Shown here in pieces: positions 62,501 through 64,000 of a DNA stretch of 64,000 bases. This DNA comes from Pelomonas sp036401055 (lineage in GTDB: Bacteria; Pseudomonadota; Gammaproteobacteria; Burkholderiales; Burkholderiaceae_C). Location: the NCBI GenBank assembly GCA_036401055.1, contig DASWWC010000198.1, forward strand, positions 1 through 64,000, given 5' to 3'. The notes under the pieces were generated by a model that ran no database searches, had not been told where the DNA came from, and worked only from the letters and a program-made list of their open reading frames with translations. The position numbers were made by a program, and so were the translations under genes. Numbering within the stretch: position 1 is the first letter of the stretch; each line of letters opens with the position of its first letter.

Positions 62501-64000
62501 CTGGCGGCATGGTTGGCGAGATCAAGGACGCGGGCCGATGGGTGATCCGTGATGCTCGTTCGCTCGACTGGATGAAGCAGCCCCGCCAAGTCGGCCGCGA
62601 CACCTTCGCCACCAAGGAGGAGGCCGAGGCGTTCGTGCCCATTGCCGCAGTCGGTCTGAAGCACCGTGCGGTGTCGTCGCGGGATGGAAAGTACGAGATC
62701 TGGCGCGACGTCAGCGATCGCAAACGCGTCAAGGTTGTCGACAGGGAGTTCGCCACCAGGGATGAGGCTATCGCCTACATGGCGAAGCACGCGGCCGAGA
62801 TCATCGAGACCAACACCACGTTTGGCGAGGCTGATATGCCGCTGCCGCCTGACCGCGCACGCAGCGGCCCGGCGCGCCGCGATGGCAACGTGAAGGGCGA
62901 GGACTTCAAGGAGACCTTCGGCCTGCGCGGGGTGGAGTTCGGCAACTGGAACAACCAGGACGACCGCCAGGCGCTGATGAATGACGCCTGGGACGGGCTG
63001 CTCGACCTTGCCGACGTGCTCGGCGTTCCGCCCAAGGCCATCGGCCTCAACGGCGATCTGGCGCTGGCTTTCGGCGCTCGCGGCCACGGGCTGCAGGGTG
63101 CTCGGGCGCACTACGAGCTGGACCGTGCCGTCATCAACCTGACCAAGGAGAAGGGCGCCGGTTCACTGGCGCACGAATGGTTCCACGCGTTGGACCACTA
63201 CTTCGGCCGCCAGGACGGGAAGGCGTCCGCCACGTGGCAGGTTGGGCCTGATGGCACGCGCACGCTGAAGGTGGGCGAGCCTGAGACGGACATGGCCAGC
63301 GGCGGCTTTCAGCGGAACAACTCGGGCGTCCGGCCTGAGGTTCGAGCGGCCTATGAGACGCTGCTGCGCACCATGTTCAAGAAGGCCGAGGGCTACGTCG
63401 AGGACATGGCCAAGGTGGACCGGTTCACCGGAGAGGCGCGCGAGGAGCTGGCCAGGCGGCTGAACCGTCTTCGCGCCGGCTTGTCAGAGCAGCTGGACCC
63501 CAAGATCTGGAAGCGCAACAACAAGCCCGCGACGGCCGAGCAACTGGCAGAGTTCGACGCCATCGCGGCCAAGATGGTTGCGGGGGAGTCGCTGTCGACT
63601 GACTGGCGCACCGTCGAGAACGGGGGCGCCAAGGCCACAACGCGGCGAGCTGCTGCGCGTCGGTGGACGAACGACGCGCTGGAGCAACTGGGCGCGATCT
63701 ACAAGGCCGCGCGGGGCCGCAGCGGCTTCACTGCTGACCGTGACGGTGTGCTGGACGACCTGCGCGGCTACATGGAGCGCTATGGCCAGCGGCTGAAGAT
63801 GCTCGCCGACGCGCAGTCCGGCGCGGAGAAGACGCGCCAGGTGCCCACCGAGTTCGCCATGAACGCCAAGGAACTGGACCAGGGCCGCGGCACCGACTAC
63901 TGGACCACGCCTCACGAGATGGCAGCGCGCGCCTTCCAGGGCTATGTCGAGGACAAGGTTGCCGAGCGGGGCGGCGTGAGCAGGTTCCTGAACTACGGAC
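59578..64000 (+). CDS. Giant polyvalent virion protein (5-prime 1474 codons; continues past window)
   Basis: The frame is open from ATG 59578 to the window edge. It starts with a hydrophobic helical region (about residues 120-300: SLPTIGAALIPGVGPAAMAARFATPLAVGAAQGTG), suggesting membrane contact after ejection. Later come a ParB-like nuclease-type domain (DRSILVSSDGHVLDGHHQWLAKRDAGEPVTVIRL, about 822-855), repeated helical linkers, and an LPD5/LPD1-type module with a zinc-protease-like HEWFH (about 1199-1203) through DYWTTPHEMAARAFQGYVEDK. VEPGST from palindrome copy I lies at about 629. Such proteins are injected with phage DNA. Confidence 0.85.
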   Translation, partial: MATKRKTSIPLADPGIDWSSPVGEPVVIRSAGEPEQDQPEPSGAMRRYVGDTALSVGRGAVQGVRMLSDVAGADNAVSTGLRSVEDFIGGLQSAEAKQDQAEIARILKEAEGKGVLDQVVAGVRAFSVAPMQTMAQAAGTSLPTIGAALIPGVGPAAMAARFATPLAVGAAQGTGAVKASIYDEVKQRALQEGRTPAEAEKLAARAQEYGGENSGQIALGGALGAWAGKSGIEGAASRLVNGAGGRAVPSMASRVVTGAVAEGIPEAAQGGQEKYASNVAQDRAGFQTDPWSGVAAGATMEALAGHAMGGVMGIPKPGEKSSAPAPALLPENGPMSRALNAGTVAARGQPLDFTPTDIPGKPSKPDALALEGEQERDTTALDFEADPRFAGAIAFPNGKAPEQPLFGSKRLADMHIGEQGAFDELEPVEVGGGQWTVQQTPEAANRASRANIEMWMERAVPMEEARAKDMAKRAESELNKPMTALPMPDGEGWTVVPKQWVSAPVLLDYTERAAAAAQARGEQESEQQAARESQAARVHEVANAPVDRAPRTPRADAVEIDPAAPNAVAQFIAEQAQVNTPAARAFVQDYRAGRITDADVLARIVPQQRAEPTADERLAAAAAQAGVVEPGSTPSLILNKEGKPFKSQMAAEREQKKHAGSQVIVVEGGHAVRPAPVETTNVQDEQPAASTEGAAQEADDPARAGAPAAGEEGSTGDAPRTAGAVEAAGLKPKETAIQRRNRLKADRAAGWTAFDADSGTKGIPRADMPQIAAEHRGAMVNFLNARGIAHEQAEVSAADLKPTQAEFSQAKVDKAKAYEGGDRSILVSSDGHVLDGHHQWLAKRDAGEPVTVIRLDAPIDKLLTEVRDFPSASTSEGGLPAIESGNAKPEEQKGALSAGEPAADEQQVAKASQEPEGPTESKLAVAKTIADVGEKIGGARKDMSVAGGKRSKRSAGDDDRPAWARRFQISQIVTPGGMVGEIKDAGRWVIRDARSLDWMKQPRQVGRDTFATKEEAEAFVPIAAVGLKHRAVSSRDGKYEIWRDVSDRKRVKVVDREFATRDEAIAYMAKHAAEIIETNTTFGEADMPLPPDRARSGPARRDGNVKGEDFKETFGLRGVEFGNWNNQDDRQALMNDAWDGLLDLADVLGVPPKAIGLNGDLALAFGARGHGLQGARAHYELDRAVINLTKEKGAGSLAHEWFHALDHYFGRQDGKASATWQVGPDGTRTLKVGEPETDMASGGFQRNNSGVRPEVRAAYETLLRTMFKKAEGYVEDMAKVDRFTGEAREELARRLNRLRAGLSEQLDPKIWKRNNKPATAEQLAEFDAIAAKMVAGESLSTDWRTVENGGAKATTRRAAARRWTNDALEQLGAIYKAARGRSGFTADRDGVLDDLRGYMERYGQRLKMLADAQSGAEKTRQVPTEFAMNAKELDQGRGTDYWTTPHEMAARAFQGYVEDKVAERGGVSRFLNYG
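61458..61476. repeat. Dispersed palindrome copy I
   Basis: GGTGGAGCCGGGCTCCACC, perfect 19-bp palindrome in the giant virion protein gene, read as VEPGST. Confidence 0.95.

Larger units (their letters stand above)
10465..64000. mobile_element. Temperate phage genome (prophage), right end not in window
   Basis: An integrase directly beside a tRNA gene, a putative excisionase, a repressor/Cro-type switch, recombination and replication genes, terminase, portal, capsid, tail, lysis and internal virion genes follow in phage order without an interrupting chromosomal block. The capsid is N4-gp56-like, the portal P22-like, and the last gene is a giant polyvalent virion protein; together this suggests a short-tailed phage resembling the Bcep22 group (inference). 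No attL core repeat can be defined because attR is outside the window. Confidence 0.93.

Noticed and set aside
1..64000. CRISPR arrays, rRNA genes, insertion sequences
   Set aside because: No regularly spaced repeats, rRNA signatures or transposase genes with terminal repeats were found; the only tRNA is tRNA-Arg.

Overview
The window is high-GC DNA typical of a Burkholderiales-type betaproteobacterium. It has two parts: a chromosomal flagellar cluster (1-10390) and the left portion of a large temperate-phage genome (about 10465 to beyond 64000). The junction is a tRNA-Arg(CCU) gene. The right end of the prophage, and therefore attR, lies outside the window.

Flagellar part: flgA is cut by the window edge and runs leftward. 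flgBCDEFGHIJKL run rightward with very short spacings or start/stop overlaps, as one operon for rod, hook, L/P rings and hook-filament junction. FlgJ carries only the rod-capping domain and no muramidase domain. Two unrecognised genes follow flgL.

Prophage, lysogeny and early regions: a tyrosine integrase next to the tRNA faces a leftward operon (20653 to 11564) with an ERF annealing protein, a YqaJ-type exonuclease, SSB, a MazG-like protein, a J-domain-like protein, a DUF551 protein, a putative excisionase and many small proteins. A repressor/Cro-type pair (22937-23858) and the leftward operon share 17-bp operators (WCTAGCGYCRAGCTAGA) that sit inside two sigma70-like promoters. Between the two controlled promoters lies a probable quorum-sensing cassette: a LuxR-type receptor without a synthase, a divergent RsaM/DUF4902-like gene, a 20-residue hydrophobic peptide gene with its own terminator, and two lux-box-like elements with the same core (CTATCA-N3-ATGCTAGT). 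The repressor has no recognisable self-cleavage domain, so this cassette is a candidate induction switch.

The rightward early region (23628-33306) encodes two ParB-like proteins, an SF2 helicase, a Toprim primase, a GIY-YIG endonuclease that carries a copy of the primase N-terminus, and nucleases of the DUF1364/Ref-like and DUF1064 types.

Late region (33860 onward): TerS, TerL, P22-like portal, scaffold, a CsrA-like protein, an N4-gp56-type capsid protein, head-tail and tail genes including an SGNH esterase, a second integrase module, a lysis cassette (two holin-like genes, SAR endolysin, Rz and embedded Rz1), tail/fibre proteins, internal virion proteins (one with an S74 chaperone domain) and the first 1474 codons of a giant polyvalent protein. 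The layout suggests a short-tailed phage related to the Bcep22-like group (inference). Five intergenic copies of GGTTGATTWCC-N13-GAAGGTG-like sequence precede late units and look like a phage-specific late promoter. Nine near-identical 15-19-bp palindromes (GTGGAGCC[C/G]GGCTCCAC) are scattered through the phage part; those in genes are always read as VEPGST/S.
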